A stretch of 64,000 nt of DNA from Pedobacter sp. FW305-3-2-15-E-R2A2 (GCF_038446955.1 NZ_CP151803.1:6014001-6078000), one strand, 5' to 3'. Positions 1 through 9,303 are shown, counted from the stretch's first letter. Numbers and translations are program-made. Notes: generated by a model not told the origin, from the letters alone.

Positions 1-3000
1 TTTGTAATTACGACCCCGGAAGTACTCGTCACATTTGAATTTACCGTTGAATTGCTACCCGTACCATTTGGTTCTGCAGGAGTAGCTGTTCCGGTGTTAC
101 TAACGGTTCCTGTGGCACCTGGATTCACCGTTCCGGAAATGGTTACGGTAACTGTATTTCCGGTTCCTGCAGGAATATTAGCTTTAAGATTTACCGCATT
201 ACCAGTACCTGTGGCGCCAGTAGTCACCAGGGCAGCCCCGGCAACTGCAGTGCTCCAGCTTACATTTGTTAATGCTGCAGGTACCGCATCAGTAATATCT
301 GCGTTAACCGCATTACTACTGCCTGTATTGGTAATCGTTAAGGTATAAGTCGCAATATTACCCGCCGTTACATTTGCAGCCCCCAATTTGGTAATGAGCA
401 ATACTGGTTTTACCTGAGTCGTGTTGACATCAGTAGCTGTATTGTTTCCCGGCACTGGATCTGTAATTCCAACAGGAGCAGTTACCGTAGCAGTATTTGT
501 TAGCGAGCTCGTCATCGCTGCGTCTACTGTACCTGTAATCGTCAAAGTAGTACTTTGTCCATTGGCAAGTGTAAGTCCGGTCCAGTTTCCATTAACACTT
601 GTATAAGTGCCATTGGCCACCGTGTAACCTGTCGCAGTAAAACCTGCAGGCAAAACATCTACCACCTTAACGATATCCGAAGTCAATAAACTACCTGGAC
701 CATTATTTTTTAGTGTGACCGTATAGGTTAAAGCAACTCCTGCAGTTACGGGATTTGGAGTAGAAATTTTTGTGACCTCAAAATCGATTACACGGTTTAC
801 ATTAGTGACAACCGATGCAGTATTGTTTCCCGGCACAAAATCAGTGATTCCCGGAGGATTGGTTACCGTTACAGTATTTGTTAGTGCACTGGTCACATTT
901 CCAGCTACCGTTCCGGTTATTGTTAAAGTTGTGCTTTGCCCGGCGCTAAGCGTCAGTCCTGTCCAATCCCCGTTACCACTGGTATAAGTACCTTGCGCAG
1001 GAGTATAACTTGTGGCCGTAAACCCGGCAGGAAGGTTATCTACCACTTTAATTACATCTGCTGCTAACATCGGACTTGGTCCATTGTTGGTTAGTGTGAT
1101 GGTATAAGTCAACCCTTGTCCGGCATTAACAGTAGTTGGATTCGAAGTTTTGAGCAGTCCCAAATCATAGGAGCGATCGATCATTACACTATAATCTTCC
1201 ACTTCTCCATCAGTCATTGCTCCTCCCGTTGTTGCCGTAGATACAGGATCGGTGGTCAGACGCAATCGGGCATAGGTAAGTCCGGCACTTAGGTTCGCCA
1301 AGCCGGTCCAGTTCAATACGACTGAAGTCGCATTGTTAGGGACACTGACCAATAAACCTTCTGAAGCTTCAAAAGTGCCATTTTTATTAAAATCTACCCA
1401 CGCCAGCATCCGCGCAGCAACACCTGTGGTATTGCTAACCGGAACAGTCATACTATAGCTCGTTGATGCTGCAGTGAGCACCGGCAGTGTTGTAAAAGCA
1501 TCTTCATCCAGACCATCCCCGTTGGTTCCATTGGCATCTGCTCCGGCAGCAACTGGTTGTCCATCTGGTTCGCCGTCAGTTGTAGCCCCGATGCGAAGCC
1601 TGCTGTCCAGGGCATGCCTTGGTCCATTGTCGATCAGCCTGGTACCATAGCTATTTGGCGCATCACCAAAATCAAGTGGTAAAATTTGTAAAGTATAATC
1701 TTCTACTTCCCCGTTACTGATAACTGATTCCGGGGTCGCGGTATTGAGTACCGATGCGATCGTATTCGAAATTCTGAAACGGGCATAGGTTTGCCCTGCA
1801 ACCAGTCCTGATAAACCAGTCCAGGTTAAAGTCGCCGTTGTCGCTCCATTAGGTACACTAACCTGCACACCTTCAGCTGCTTCAAAAGTTCCATTCCTAT
1901 TGAAATCTATCCAACCCACCAGGTTTACCGGAAGCCCCGTAGTATTTCCTACGGCAACATTCAGACTATAGGTTGTTGCATTAACGCGAAGTCTGGGAAA
2001 ACTTGCAATCCCATCTTCATCATTTTCTCCGTTCAGGTTGTCGGCATCTGCATTTGTCCCTAAAGCAGTGAAAGACGCAGGGTCAAAATCCCCCGCTATT
2101 GCTCCAAGTTTTGGAGTTGGGGGTTTCGTCACTGCTCCTGGAACAATCTGTTCCGGATTTGCAATGGATACCGTATTATTCACACCTGGTGTAGGATTAC
2201 TTCCACCTGTAATGGTAGGGGTAAGTGTATGAACAGGCGAACCATAAGTCAATGGCCCATCCGACTTTTCCGTATAGGTCATCAGGCCTAATGCCATGGC
2301 AGTAAGTCCGCCTGCCTGAATAGAACAATTGATTGTTAAAGGACTTAAAAGGCTTGTTACCGGTTTATCTGTATACAAAAGTGCAGCATTCTCACTACAG
2401 TTTAAGCGAACAGTTTTATCCAAATTACTGAAGATGATTGATCTTGGTGAGTTGTTATTGGTAACGATTCTTTCCAGTAATTTCCAGTTGTTTCCATCTG
2501 TTGTACCCTGTGTAAATTCAACAGAGGAGTCGTCCTCGGCATTTCCGAAAACCAGTCCGATATCCGCAGGGCTGGAACCGGTAGTTGCATAGGTACGAAT
2601 TCGGAAGGTCGCATCCGCGCCATCTGGTATAGTGGTAATGGCATTGACCAATGTATTGTTTGTAGAGGTCCCACCAATATTATATAAGCGATCCAACCGG
2701 TCTCCTTGCCATGAGCCAGATCTATAAGGTCTTAGCCTTGCCCCTGCACCACCCGAAGAGAAAACTACATTATCAATAATCGCTGTAACCACAGTTCCGT
2801 TAACAGTGAATGTAAATGTTTTAGTTTGCCCTGCCGCCAGGTCCAATCCCGTAAAATTCAACCAGTAAATATTGTTCTTATACAAGCCTGTTCCTCCTGT
2901 GGCCTGAACCTGAGCAGAAACATTAGCTGAAAATGAAAACATAAAAAACAAAATACAGATGGCAGAAAATACCCGTCTTTGATTTTTAGCGAACAACCTT

Positions 3001-3062
3001 ATTGTATCATATAAAGAAATAGCTGAATTCAGTATTTGCTTTGAGTAGAAGTTTTTTTTCAT
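1..3062 (-). CDS. Large secreted GEVED/DUF11-repeat surface protein, N-terminal part (runs off window)
   Basis: The frame opens with ATG at 3062 and stays open to base 1, so about 1020 residues are visible and the C-terminus is missing. An extended N-terminal signal region is followed by a hydrophobic core that ends near ANVSAQ (about residue 50). Next comes a globular region, then two GEVED domains, each with a WVDFN or WIDFN core and a closing GEVEDY motif (about 2040-1680 and 1560-1190). Last are three DUF11-type repeats (about 1160-790, 780-425 and 420 to the edge) with motifs such as TNNGPS and LTNTVTV. Such proteins are large surface or adhesin-like proteins in Bacteroidota and often carry a type IX secretion C-terminal domain, which would lie outside this window. 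The ligand is unknown. The upstream gene has its own terminator, so this is probably transcribed alone. Confidence 0.85.
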   Translation of the reverse strand, partial: MKKNFYSKQILNSAISLYDTIRLFAKNQRRVFSAICILFFMFSFSANVSAQVQATGGTGLYKNNIYWLNFTGLDLAAGQTKTFTFTVNGTVVTAIIDNVVFSSGGAGARLRPYRSGSWQGDRLDRLYNIGGTSTNNTLVNAITTIPDGADATFRIRTYATTGSSPADIGLVFGNAEDDSSVEFTQGTTDGNNWKLLERIVTNNNSPRSIIFSNLDKTVRLNCSENAALLYTDKPVTSLLSPLTINCSIQAGGLTAMALGLMTYTEKSDGPLTYGSPVHTLTPTITGGSNPTPGVNNTVSIANPEQIVPGAVTKPPTPKLGAIAGDFDPASFTALGTNADADNLNGENDEDGIASFPRLRVNATTYSLNVAVGNTTGLPVNLVGWIDFNRNGTFEAAEGVQVSVPNGATTATLTWTGLSGLVAGQTYARFRISNTIASVLNTATPESVISNGEVEDYTLQILPLDFGDAPNSYGTRLIDNGPRHALDSRLRIGATTDGEPDGQPVAAGADANGTNGDGLDEDAFTTLPVLTAASTSYSMTVPVSNTTGVAARMLAWVDFNKNGTFEASEGLLVSVPNNATSVVLNWTGLANLSAGLTYARLRLTTDPVSTATTGGAMTDGEVEDYSVMIDRSYDLGLLKTSNPTTVNAGQGLTYTITLTNNGPSPMLAADVIKVVDNLPAGFTATSYTPAQGTYTSGNGDWTGLTLSAGQSTTLTITGTVAGNVTSALTNTVTVTNPPGITDFVPGNNTASVVTNVNRVIDFEVTKISTPNPVTAGVALTYTVTLKNNGPGSLLTSDIVKVVDVLPAGFTATGYTVANGTYTSVNGNWTGLTLANGQSTTLTITGTVDAAMTSSLTNTATVTAPVGITDPVPGNNTATDVNTTQVKPVLLITKLGAANVTAGNIATYTLTITNTGSSNAVNADITDAVPAALTNVSWSTAVAGAALVTTGATGTGNAVNLKANIPAGTGNTVTVTISGTVNPGATGTVSNTGTATPAEPNGTGSNSTVNSNVTSTSGVVIT

Positions 3063-3471
3063 AAACTGCAATTAAAGAATGAAAGGTTGGGAAAGGGCTG
3101 TAGATCGGGTAGTGACCAGAAGACGAATCGGGAAATTTTTCTCAAAAAAAGAAGATAAACATAGTCGAACAGCAGAATCTGCTGAGAGAGGTGTAGATGT
3201 ACTCATATTAGGTAGATATGGTATATAATAAATAAAGGTATTTAGCGTTATCCCAGATAACTCTTTAATTGCCTTTACAATACACGTTCCACCTTTACAG
3301 GAACACCCACCCGCCAGTTTAAGGCAATAGTTTTCTCATCTTAATGTCAATATACAAATTTCTGTACATTTTGTTGCACATTAATATCTACGTAATTAAA
3401 TCAGAAAAAATTTTCAATAAAATTTACCCACAAACCCATTAACCTAATTACCAACAAATTACAGCACAATA

Positions 3472-3510
3472 AACCAATTTAATGCCACCAAGAGGCATTT
3501 TAAATTGGTT
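3472..3510. repeat. Imperfect inverted repeat next to terminator
   Basis: The arms AACCAATTTAATGCC (from 3472) and GGCATTTTAAATTGGTT (to 3510) pair except for a two-base bulge, with a 7-base loop. The element lies just past the terminator at 3513-3556 in the minus direction and may be a second termination or mRNA-processing hairpin. Confidence 0.45.
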
Positions 3511-3512
3511 AC

Positions 3513-3556
3513 AAAAAAAACAGGCAAGAAAATAAATTATTTTCTTGCCTGTTTTT
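3513..3556 (-). terminator. Rho-independent terminator of the DUF1456 gene
   Basis: A perfect 13-bp stem, CAGGCAAGAAAAT (3521-3533) with ATTTTCTTGCCTG (3539-3551), encloses a 5-base loop. On the minus strand a run of eight T follows it (A run 3513-3520). It lies 22 bases after the stop codon of the DUF1456 gene, possibly ending the helicase transcript as well. Confidence 0.85.
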
Positions 3557-3572
3557 AGGAACAAAAGAAATC

Positions 3573-3821
3573 TTAAACTCCGGGCTCAGCTGCTGGCTTA
3601 GGTTCTCTCGGTCCTCTTTTATAAATCACAAGGCCATTTAAAAAATTTCTTAAAATCTGGTCTCCACAAGGTTTAAAATTTGGATGGTCATCGCTTCTGA
3701 AAAAGGAACCGAGCTCGCTTTTGGTGATCTTGAAGTTCACCAATTCCATAATTTTAATAATATCATCATTTGTCAACTCCAGCGCCACGCGCAATTTTTT
3801 AAAAATATCGTTATTGCTCAT
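3573..3821 (-). CDS. DUF1456 family protein, single-repeat form
   Basis: An 82-residue protein resembling one repeat of DUF1456 (the E. coli YehS family): an N-terminal LRVALELTNDD helix, the segment GSFFRSDDHPNFKPC, and LRNFLNGL near the end. As I recall, YehS-type proteins are about 150 residues with two such repeats, so this copy is half length. No frameshift remnant is obvious, which suggests a natural single-repeat form. The C-terminus is a charged, proline-rich tail. The function of the family is unknown. It lies 51 bases downstream of the helicase gene on the same strand and ahead of a strong terminator, so the two probably share a transcript. Confidence 0.75.
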   Translation of the reverse strand: MSNNDIFKKLRVALELTNDDIIKIMELVNFKITKSELGSFFRSDDHPNFKPCGDQILRNFLNGLVIYKRGPREPKPAAEPGV

Positions 3822-3872
3822 TTTTTTGAACTTTATGTATTAAATTCTGATCAGTCATTAATTTTCAGCGAC

Positions 3873-5177
3873 TTACATCGCAATCTCAATCTTAACCTTT
3901 TTATTTTTGATCTTTTCATTAGCTAAGGTGCCTAGTACGCGGCCCACCATATTCCTTTTTATCGCCACATAAGAAGCCTGATCTTTCACTTCGATTAAAC
4001 CAACGTCCTCCTTTTGCAAACCTCCTTTTTTCAGCAATAAACCAACAATATCAATTTTATTGACTTTATCTTTTTTACCTGCAGCAATGTAAAGTGTCTG
4101 CCATTGACTATCCTTAGGCAAAGCGAAATTTCCCTTTAGATTCTCCGTTTCAATATCTCCCTTCAGGAAAGGATATTTTTCCTCATCGGCAATTACCAGA
4201 TAAGCAGTTCCTTTTGCGTTCATACGGGCCGTACGTCCGTTACGATGCAGAAAAGCATCCTCAGTATAGGGCAATTGATAATGAATGATATATTCCACTT
4301 CCGGAATGTCCAAACCACGCGAAGCAAGGTCTGTAGTAATCAGAATCCTGATGCTTCCATTTCTGAATTTCAGCAAGGCACGCTCCCGTTCATCCTGCTC
4401 CATGCCGCCATGAAAAATATCATGTGCCAGGTCTTTATCGATCAGCAGGTCACTGATCCTGTCTACCGTTTCCCGGTGATTACAAAAAATCAAGGTTGTT
4501 TTATTGCCAATTTTACAGATCAATTGAAACAAAGTATCCAGTTTATCTTCTGCTGTAGTAAATACTTTTTTAAGTTTCAGATCCGGTGCTACCTTCACAT
4601 CCTTCAAAAAATCAATTTCCACTGCTTTTTTAACTCCTGTAAATGCAGGAATCTCTTCCATGGCTGTGGCCGAAGTCAGAATTCTCTGTTTTAAAGAAAG
4701 TAATTTAGAAATGATATAGGACATATCTTCCTGGAAACCAAATTCCAGTGCTTTATCAAACTCATCCAGTACTAAAGTATGAATTGGTGATTCATCAAAG
4801 TTCTCATGACGCAAATGGTAAGCTATTCTTCCGGGCGTACCGATCAACACTGCCGGCGGTTGCTCAAAGTTGTTTCGTTCTGTTCTCACAGGGTGACCTC
4901 CATAACAGCAGTTCACCTTAAAGCCGGTTCCCATCTGTTTGAATACCTGTTCAATCTGTAAAGCAAGCTCACGCGAAGGAACAAGAATCAGGGCCTGAAC
5001 TCCCTTAATATCTGCATTGAGATTCTTCAACAGCGGAAATAAAAACCCCAAAGTTTTTCCCGATCCTGTAGGTGCCAGTAATACGACATCACTCCCCTTT
5101 CCGGTCGCTACAAGCGATGCCTGCTGCATCTCGTTCAAAGAAGTAATTTTTAATTTCTCCAGTATCTTTTCTACCAT
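3873..5177 (-). CDS. DEAD-box-type RNA helicase with DbpA-like RNA-binding domain
   Basis: A 434-residue ATP-dependent RNA helicase. Visible motifs are the Q region (LNEMQQ, about 14-19), Walker A APTGSGKT (35-42), PSRELA, TPGR (115-118), motif II DEFD (139-142), SAT (170-172), motif IV LIFCNHRET, motif V TTDLASRGLDI and motif VI HRNGRTAR (312-319). Motif II reads DEFD rather than DEAD and motif VI ends RTAR rather than RTGR. I recall DEFD in other Bacteroidota members. The last 70 residues resemble the DbpA RNA-binding domain, which in E. coli targets 23S rRNA, so a role in large-subunit assembly or RNA remodelling is likely. The protein is cytoplasmic and has the usual two RecA lobes. Confidence 0.92.
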   Translation of the reverse strand: MVEKILEKLKITSLNEMQQASLVATGKGSDVVLLAPTGSGKTLGFLFPLLKNLNADIKGVQALILVPSRELALQIEQVFKQMGTGFKVNCCYGGHPVRTERNNFEQPPAVLIGTPGRIAYHLRHENFDESPIHTLVLDEFDKALEFGFQEDMSYIISKLLSLKQRILTSATAMEEIPAFTGVKKAVEIDFLKDVKVAPDLKLKKVFTTAEDKLDTLFQLICKIGNKTTLIFCNHRETVDRISDLLIDKDLAHDIFHGGMEQDERERALLKFRNGSIRILITTDLASRGLDIPEVEYIIHYQLPYTEDAFLHRNGRTARMNAKGTAYLVIADEEKYPFLKGDIETENLKGNFALPKDSQWQTLYIAAGKKDKVNKIDIVGLLLKKGGLQKEDVGLIEVKDQASYVAIKRNMVGRVLGTLANEKIKNKKVKIEIAM

Positions 5178-5196
5178 AATGGCACAAAGATAAGGC

Positions 5197-5415
5197 TTAA
5201 AATTTCAAATACTTCTTCCTCAAGTGTTTCATCGAGCTATTTAATTTCACATCGAGACTCATCAGCATGCTTCCACGTTTGGAAATCCAGCTGCTCATTT
5301 TGCGGTTTACCTTCTTTATAGGCATATAAACCTGCTCATCCAGGGCTTCCCGATAATCGTAAGGAGCCCTGCTTTGTTGAAGTAAATAAAATTCGTTTAA
5401 TAATTCGCTCTTCAT
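5197..5415 (-). CDS. Small basic hypothetical protein
   Basis: A 72-residue lysine/arginine-rich protein with no signal peptide or membrane segment and no family I recognise. It starts with ATG at 5415 and ends 19 bases before the helicase start codon, so it is probably the first gene of the helicase transcript. The coding frame has normal codon use for the region and no overlapping better candidate. The basic charge would suit nucleic-acid or ribosome contact, but that is speculation. Confidence 0.6.
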   Translation of the reverse strand: MKSELLNEFYLLQQSRAPYDYREALDEQVYMPIKKVNRKMSSWISKRGSMLMSLDVKLNSSMKHLRKKYLKF

Positions 5416-5678
5416 AATGCTTATATTTATGTTAACAAATTGATCCTTATTATATTGAACGGAAAGTCAAAAGACATTAGTATAACAAAAATCTTTTCGA
5501 AAGGTTTAACGTTCAAAAAAGGCCGTTACGACCTAAATTAAGACAAACAGACACGCAATCTGTTGAAAATTAAGGATTTGTTAGCAATTAAACAATAAAT
5601 AATTAACCGCTTTTTAATTTAATCAACTTATTTTTAGGAAACCTGAATACGGGTTGTTCACCATAACACCAATAACGT

Positions 5679-6152
5679 ATGAACTGGAAGAAATTTAGCG
5701 GCGAGGTGATCCACTCGTCAATTTTAGAAGAAGTAGAGCAAGCCATCATCAGGGAAACTGAAAAAGGGTTCCACCTCAAGGTTTGTATCGGTACAGACTC
5801 ACAGGTAAAAGGTCCTGTAACTGATTTTGCCACTGTTATCGTGTTATTAAGAGAGCACCACGGCGGCTTCATGTACATTCATCAGGAAAAAACCCTTCAG
5901 AAGATGAGCATTAAGGAAAGAATGCTGGTAGAAGTACAGAAATCTATTGAGACCGCCTATTCTGTTTGCGATCTTTTGGACCTGTACGATGTAGACCTGG
6001 AGGTACATGCCGACATTAACACCAATCCAATGTTTAAATCTAACAAAGCTTTAAACGAGGCAATGGGTTATATCCTAAGCATGGGCTTTATCTTTAAAGC
6101 AAAACCTGAAGCTTTTGCCAGCTCTACCTGCGCGGATAAAATGGTACATTAA
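5679..6152 (+). CDS. YkuK-type RNase-H-like protein (DUF458)
   Basis: A 157-residue protein matching the YkuK / DUF458 family, which has an RNase-H-like fold. The segment CIGTDSQV (about 36-43) supplies the expected first acidic residue, and LEVHADIN (about 107-114) carries another Asp of the fold. Biochemical function is not established for the family. It stands alone on the plus strand. Its TAA stop (6150-6152) directly abuts the stop codon of the convergent gene at 6153, with no room for a terminator between them. Confidence 0.8.
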   Translation: MNWKKFSGEVIHSSILEEVEQAIIRETEKGFHLKVCIGTDSQVKGPVTDFATVIVLLREHHGGFMYIHQEKTLQKMSIKERMLVEVQKSIETAYSVCDLLDLYDVDLEVHADINTNPMFKSNKALNEAMGYILSMGFIFKAKPEAFASSTCADKMVH

Positions 6153-6737
6153 CTACCATTTTTGATTTTTTGTATCAACGGAAGGAACAGCTTTAGCTGT
6201 AGGGGGATTTATTGCACTTTCTAACATCCCTTTCTTAAAGCGCTCCGCAAAAAGCTTCGCCTCCCTGGCTGTCGCTTTTGAATAAGCAGTCCATTCACCC
6301 GCATTTAATCTTCCCGGCTTCTTTTCCAATGGAATGGCGACGGTTGTTTCCGGCACAAAATTACCATAGCGATCCCTTTGATAGGAAATAAAACTAAAAT
6401 CAGTCAGCCAAAACCGGTATTTACCATTTTTAAAATCCACATACAAATGATACCCTACTTCTCCTGAAGGGCGACTAAGTACAAAGGCTGTTTTATTGAT
6501 CACCATCTTCCCTCTCGCCATCCAAAGTGTATCCTGAGGAGATGTCTTCAACTTCAATTCCTTTGAGGCATTAAAAAATTTTGTAGCCCGTTCCATTAGC
6601 ATCGAAGCAGGAACATCTTTCTGAACAACGACTTCATAATAGATAAACTTTCCCCTTTCGTCAAAAGGCAATTCCACATCTTGCGCAAATCCGGCAACAG
6701 AACACAACCATAAAGCAACAAACAATCCTCTTTTCAT
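6153..6737 (-). CDS. Secreted DUF4468-like protein
   Basis: The frame extends upstream to 6788, but the start at 6737 gives a clean signal peptide (MKRGLFVALWLCSVAGFAQ), so I place the start there. The mature part of about 175 residues resembles DUF4468 (TBP-like fold): a YYEVVVQKDVPASML strand-helix start, a RATKFFNA helix and a central GKMVINKTAF segment. These are periplasmic or exported proteins of unknown function, widespread in Bacteroidota. The gene ends exactly where the convergent YkuK-like gene ends. The porin gene lies downstream on the minus-strand map but is transcribed separately upstream of it. Confidence 0.75.
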   Translation of the reverse strand: MKRGLFVALWLCSVAGFAQDVELPFDERGKFIYYEVVVQKDVPASMLMERATKFFNASKELKLKTSPQDTLWMARGKMVINKTAFVLSRPSGEVGYHLYVDFKNGKYRFWLTDFSFISYQRDRYGNFVPETTVAIPLEKKPGRLNAGEWTAYSKATAREAKLFAERFKKGMLESAINPPTAKAVPSVDTKNQKW

Positions 6738-6822
6738 AGCGAGATCTTTAATGAAGGAAAGCTGCCTGACGGGGGTATCAAAATACACCTTCAGACAGCT
6801 CCTTCTTATGAATTAACAGAGA

Positions 6823-7848
6823 CTAAAAAGCATATACCACGGCCAATGCAAACTGAGATGCATTTTTTGATGGGTTAAGGTTCTTTTTCTTAAACATATC
6901 TGAGGAAGAACCATTGTCAAATCTTACCTCCGGAATGAAAGTCAGGCCACCGGCTTTCACATTTCCCGAAAGGGTTACCGCAGCAACATGTTCATCAGAC
7001 TCTTCTGCCACACCTTTCCAGTTGAAATACTCTCCTCTCAACCCTAAAGAGAAAGCAGAAGTAAAGGCATTTTGGACATAGAGTGCCGCTCCGCTATAAC
7101 CACCACCATCATTAGTAACAGAATAATCAGCAGCATTTAAGCCTAATTTCACCTTTTCGGTAACCTGATAAGAAGTAGTCAGATCCAGAATCGTTCCTGT
7201 TCCAACGGCCCCAGCAGATTTTCCGGACAATACATTCAGATAAGCAGTCCAGCCTTCGACAGGACTTACTGTAAGCTGAGCACCGATATGAGACACCCCA
7301 TTCAAATCTTTATACACATTCCAATCATTAAACAAACCGACCATCAGGCTCACCTTATTGGAAAAAGCATAAGCACCTTTAATCCCGGCATTCTGAAAAG
7401 GTCCGTTGGTAAACAGATAAGAAGTAGAATAATTGAAATTTCCTGTCGGCGCAATCACTTCATAGCCAATAAAGGTTCCCATATATCCTGCAGTCATGGT
7501 AAACTTATCTGTAAAAGCATAAGAAGCATACAGGTTTTGAATATGAAAAGAGTTATCGTCAGTGCCATCTCCATTTAATAATGATCCATACTGTCCGCGT
7601 GGTCCAAAAGACAGCTCTCCTACAAATGAAGCCTTACCAGTTGTTTTCTTTAAGGCCAGATCAATCATCCCAAGGGAGATGGAATTCTGATCGTTGGCAA
7701 AACTGGTTCCGATATTGGGCACCTTGGCAAAGTCGTATTTATAATAGGTATCTACAGAACCTGAGATCTGCAAAGGAGCAGCTTCCTGAGCGTAAGAAAA
7801 AGAGGCAACAGATAAAGAGGCAGTGGTAAATATTGATTTTAATTTCAT
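6823..7848 (-). CDS. Outer-membrane porin, OmpL/bbp2-like beta-barrel
   Basis: A 341-residue outer-membrane protein with a signal peptide ending SYAQ (about residue 21). Alternating strands follow, and the last residue is a C-terminal aromatic (VVYAF), typical of beta-barrels. Sequence style (SGSVDTYYKYDF, FANDQNSISLGMIDLALKK, GYMGTFIGYEVI) matches the OmpL-like putative porin-2 family. It lies 72 bases downstream of amt on the same strand, an arrangement I recall from other Bacteroidota, so it may provide outer-membrane permeability for ammonium or another small nitrogen source. Substrate is not provable from sequence. Confidence 0.82.
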   Translation of the reverse strand: MKLKSIFTTASLSVASFSYAQEAAPLQISGSVDTYYKYDFAKVPNIGTSFANDQNSISLGMIDLALKKTTGKASFVGELSFGPRGQYGSLLNGDGTDDNSFHIQNLYASYAFTDKFTMTAGYMGTFIGYEVIAPTGNFNYSTSYLFTNGPFQNAGIKGAYAFSNKVSLMVGLFNDWNVYKDLNGVSHIGAQLTVSPVEGWTAYLNVLSGKSAGAVGTGTILDLTTSYQVTEKVKLGLNAADYSVTNDGGGYSGAALYVQNAFTSAFSLGLRGEYFNWKGVAEESDEHVAAVTLSGNVKAGGLTFIPEVRFDNGSSSDMFKKKNLNPSKNASQFALAVVYAF

Positions 7849-7920
7849 GGTCTGGTTGGTTTGGTTGGTTTAGGTTGTGATGAAAATCAAATAAATATGG
7901 TCGTAAGTATCCTCAGAACA

Positions 7921-9303
7921 TTAAGTAGTCGGCTCATGTTCTATCTCCATTCCGGTACTGGCAACAATCAAAGTACCCTGGAAGTATTTTTCGTTATGTT
8001 GACTGGCATCAAGACCTTCCTCTTCTTCTTCAGAAGTTACCCGGATCGGCTGAATCAAATTAATGAACTTGAAGATGACAAATGAAACCACAAAGCTAAA
8101 GGCAATTACAATTAATACCCCTTTCAATTGGGTAAAGAAAAATGCCGGATTGCCATAGAAAAGGCCATCTACACCAGCAGCATTCACTGTTTTAGTCGCA
8201 AATACTCCGGTCAGCAACATCCCTACAATACCTCCTACACCATGGCATGGAAAAACATCTAAGGTATCATCCAGACTGGTTTTAGATTTCCACACTACCG
8301 CAAGGTTAGAGATTACTGCCGCGGCTGCACCAATGAATATACTGGAAGGAATACTAACAAAACCAGCACCCGGTGTAATGGCTACAAGGCCTACCACCGC
8401 ACCAATACAAAAACCAAGCACAGAAGGTTTCTTACCGCGGGCAACATCAAAGAACATCCATGATAAACCCGCTGCACCAGCAGCAATATTAGTCGTCGCA
8501 AAAGCAGATACAGCAAGGCTGTTCGCACCCAATGCAGAACCTGCATTAAATCCAAACCATCCGAACCATAATAACCCGGTACCGATTAATACATAAGGGA
8601 TATTGGCAGGAGGAATTTCCTGATGGTCCTGGTGACTTCTTCTTCTTTTCAACACCAACGCACCAGCTAAGGCAGCCATACCTGCAGAGATGTGAACAAC
8701 CGTACCTCCGGCAAAGTCAAGCACGCCCATTTTAAACAGAATGCCATCCGGGTGCCAGGTCCAGTGTGCCAATGGCGAATACACAAATAAAGCAAACAAG
8801 ACGATAAATAAGATGTAAGAAGTGAAGCGAATCCTTTCCGCAACAGCACCAACAACCAAACCTGGTGTAATGATGGCAAACATCAATTGAAACAACGCAA
8901 ATAAGGTTAGTGGGATGGTAGGTGCCAGGCTCCATGCAGGACCTGAGTTTACACCGTGGAAGAACAAAAAGGTCAATGGATTACCGATAAGTCCATGAAT
9001 ACTCTCACCGAAAGCGAGACTAAAACTTACCGTCACCCATAAAACGCTGATTACTCCTGCAGCTACCACACTTTTAATCATGGTAGAGATCACATTTTTG
9101 CGATGAACCATACCTCCGTAGAAAAAAGCAAGGCCTGGAGTCATCAAAAATACAAGCGCAGTGGCGACAAGAATGAATGCAATGTCAGATGCGTTGTATT
9201 TCCCCTCATCAAAGTTCGGAAGAAGGGGTGTAAATAGGGCTAAAATTGCAATTATTGATAAAACTACAAAAGGACCCACCTGTTTTAATAAAATTTTGGC
9301 CAT
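7921..9303 (-). CDS. amt: Ammonium transporter Amt
   Basis: A 460-residue inner-membrane ammonium channel of the Amt/MEP/Rh family with about 11 to 12 hydrophobic segments. Family signatures seen are FFYGGMVHRKNVISTM, LDFAGGTVVHISAG (first pore His), ITPGAGFVS and DVFPCHGVGGIVG (second pore His). The cytoplasmic tail carries an acidic stretch (SEEEEEGLDAS) and HNEKYFQGT, common in this clade. In many bacteria amt sits next to glnK, but no PII gene is visible here; an OmpL-like porin follows instead. A terminator-like hairpin in the leader (9459-9497) could allow attenuation. Start ATG at 9303. Confidence 0.95.
   Translation of the reverse strand: MAKILLKQVGPFVVLSIIAILALFTPLLPNFDEGKYNASDIAFILVATALVFLMTPGLAFFYGGMVHRKNVISTMIKSVVAAGVISVLWVTVSFSLAFGESIHGLIGNPLTFLFFHGVNSGPAWSLAPTIPLTLFALFQLMFAIITPGLVVGAVAERIRFTSYILFIVLFALFVYSPLAHWTWHPDGILFKMGVLDFAGGTVVHISAGMAALAGALVLKRRRSHQDHQEIPPANIPYVLIGTGLLWFGWFGFNAGSALGANSLAVSAFATTNIAAGAAGLSWMFFDVARGKKPSVLGFCIGAVVGLVAITPGAGFVSIPSSIFIGAAAAVISNLAVVWKSKTSLDDTLDVFPCHGVGGIVGMLLTGVFATKTVNAAGVDGLFYGNPAFFFTQLKGVLIVIAFSFVVSFVIFKFINLIQPIRVTSEEEEEGLDASQHNEKYFQGTLIVASTGMEIEHEPTT

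Larger units (their letters stand above)
3063..3572. other. Intergenic region upstream of the surface protein
   Basis: A 510-base gap without a convincing gene. The right third (3471-3556) holds two hairpins. The left part is the presumed leader and promoter region of the large surface protein on the minus strand. I looked for a TAnnTTTG box there and did not find a good one. Confidence 0.5.

Noticed and set aside
52..987. Open frames on the plus strand (52-348, 421-606, 772-987)
   Set aside because: Hydrophobic Val/Pro-rich translations are antisense shadows of the DUF11 repeats of the minus-strand surface protein.
2402..2677. Minus-strand open frame of 91 codons
   Set aside because: It lies in another frame inside the large surface protein gene, which has the supported domains.
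4245..4694. 149-codon plus-strand frame
   Set aside because: Antisense to the helicase core motifs; composition is Cys/Phe/Ile-rich without domain logic.
8333..8596. Plus-strand frame of 87 codons inside amt
   Set aside because: Antisense shadow of the conserved Amt transmembrane region.
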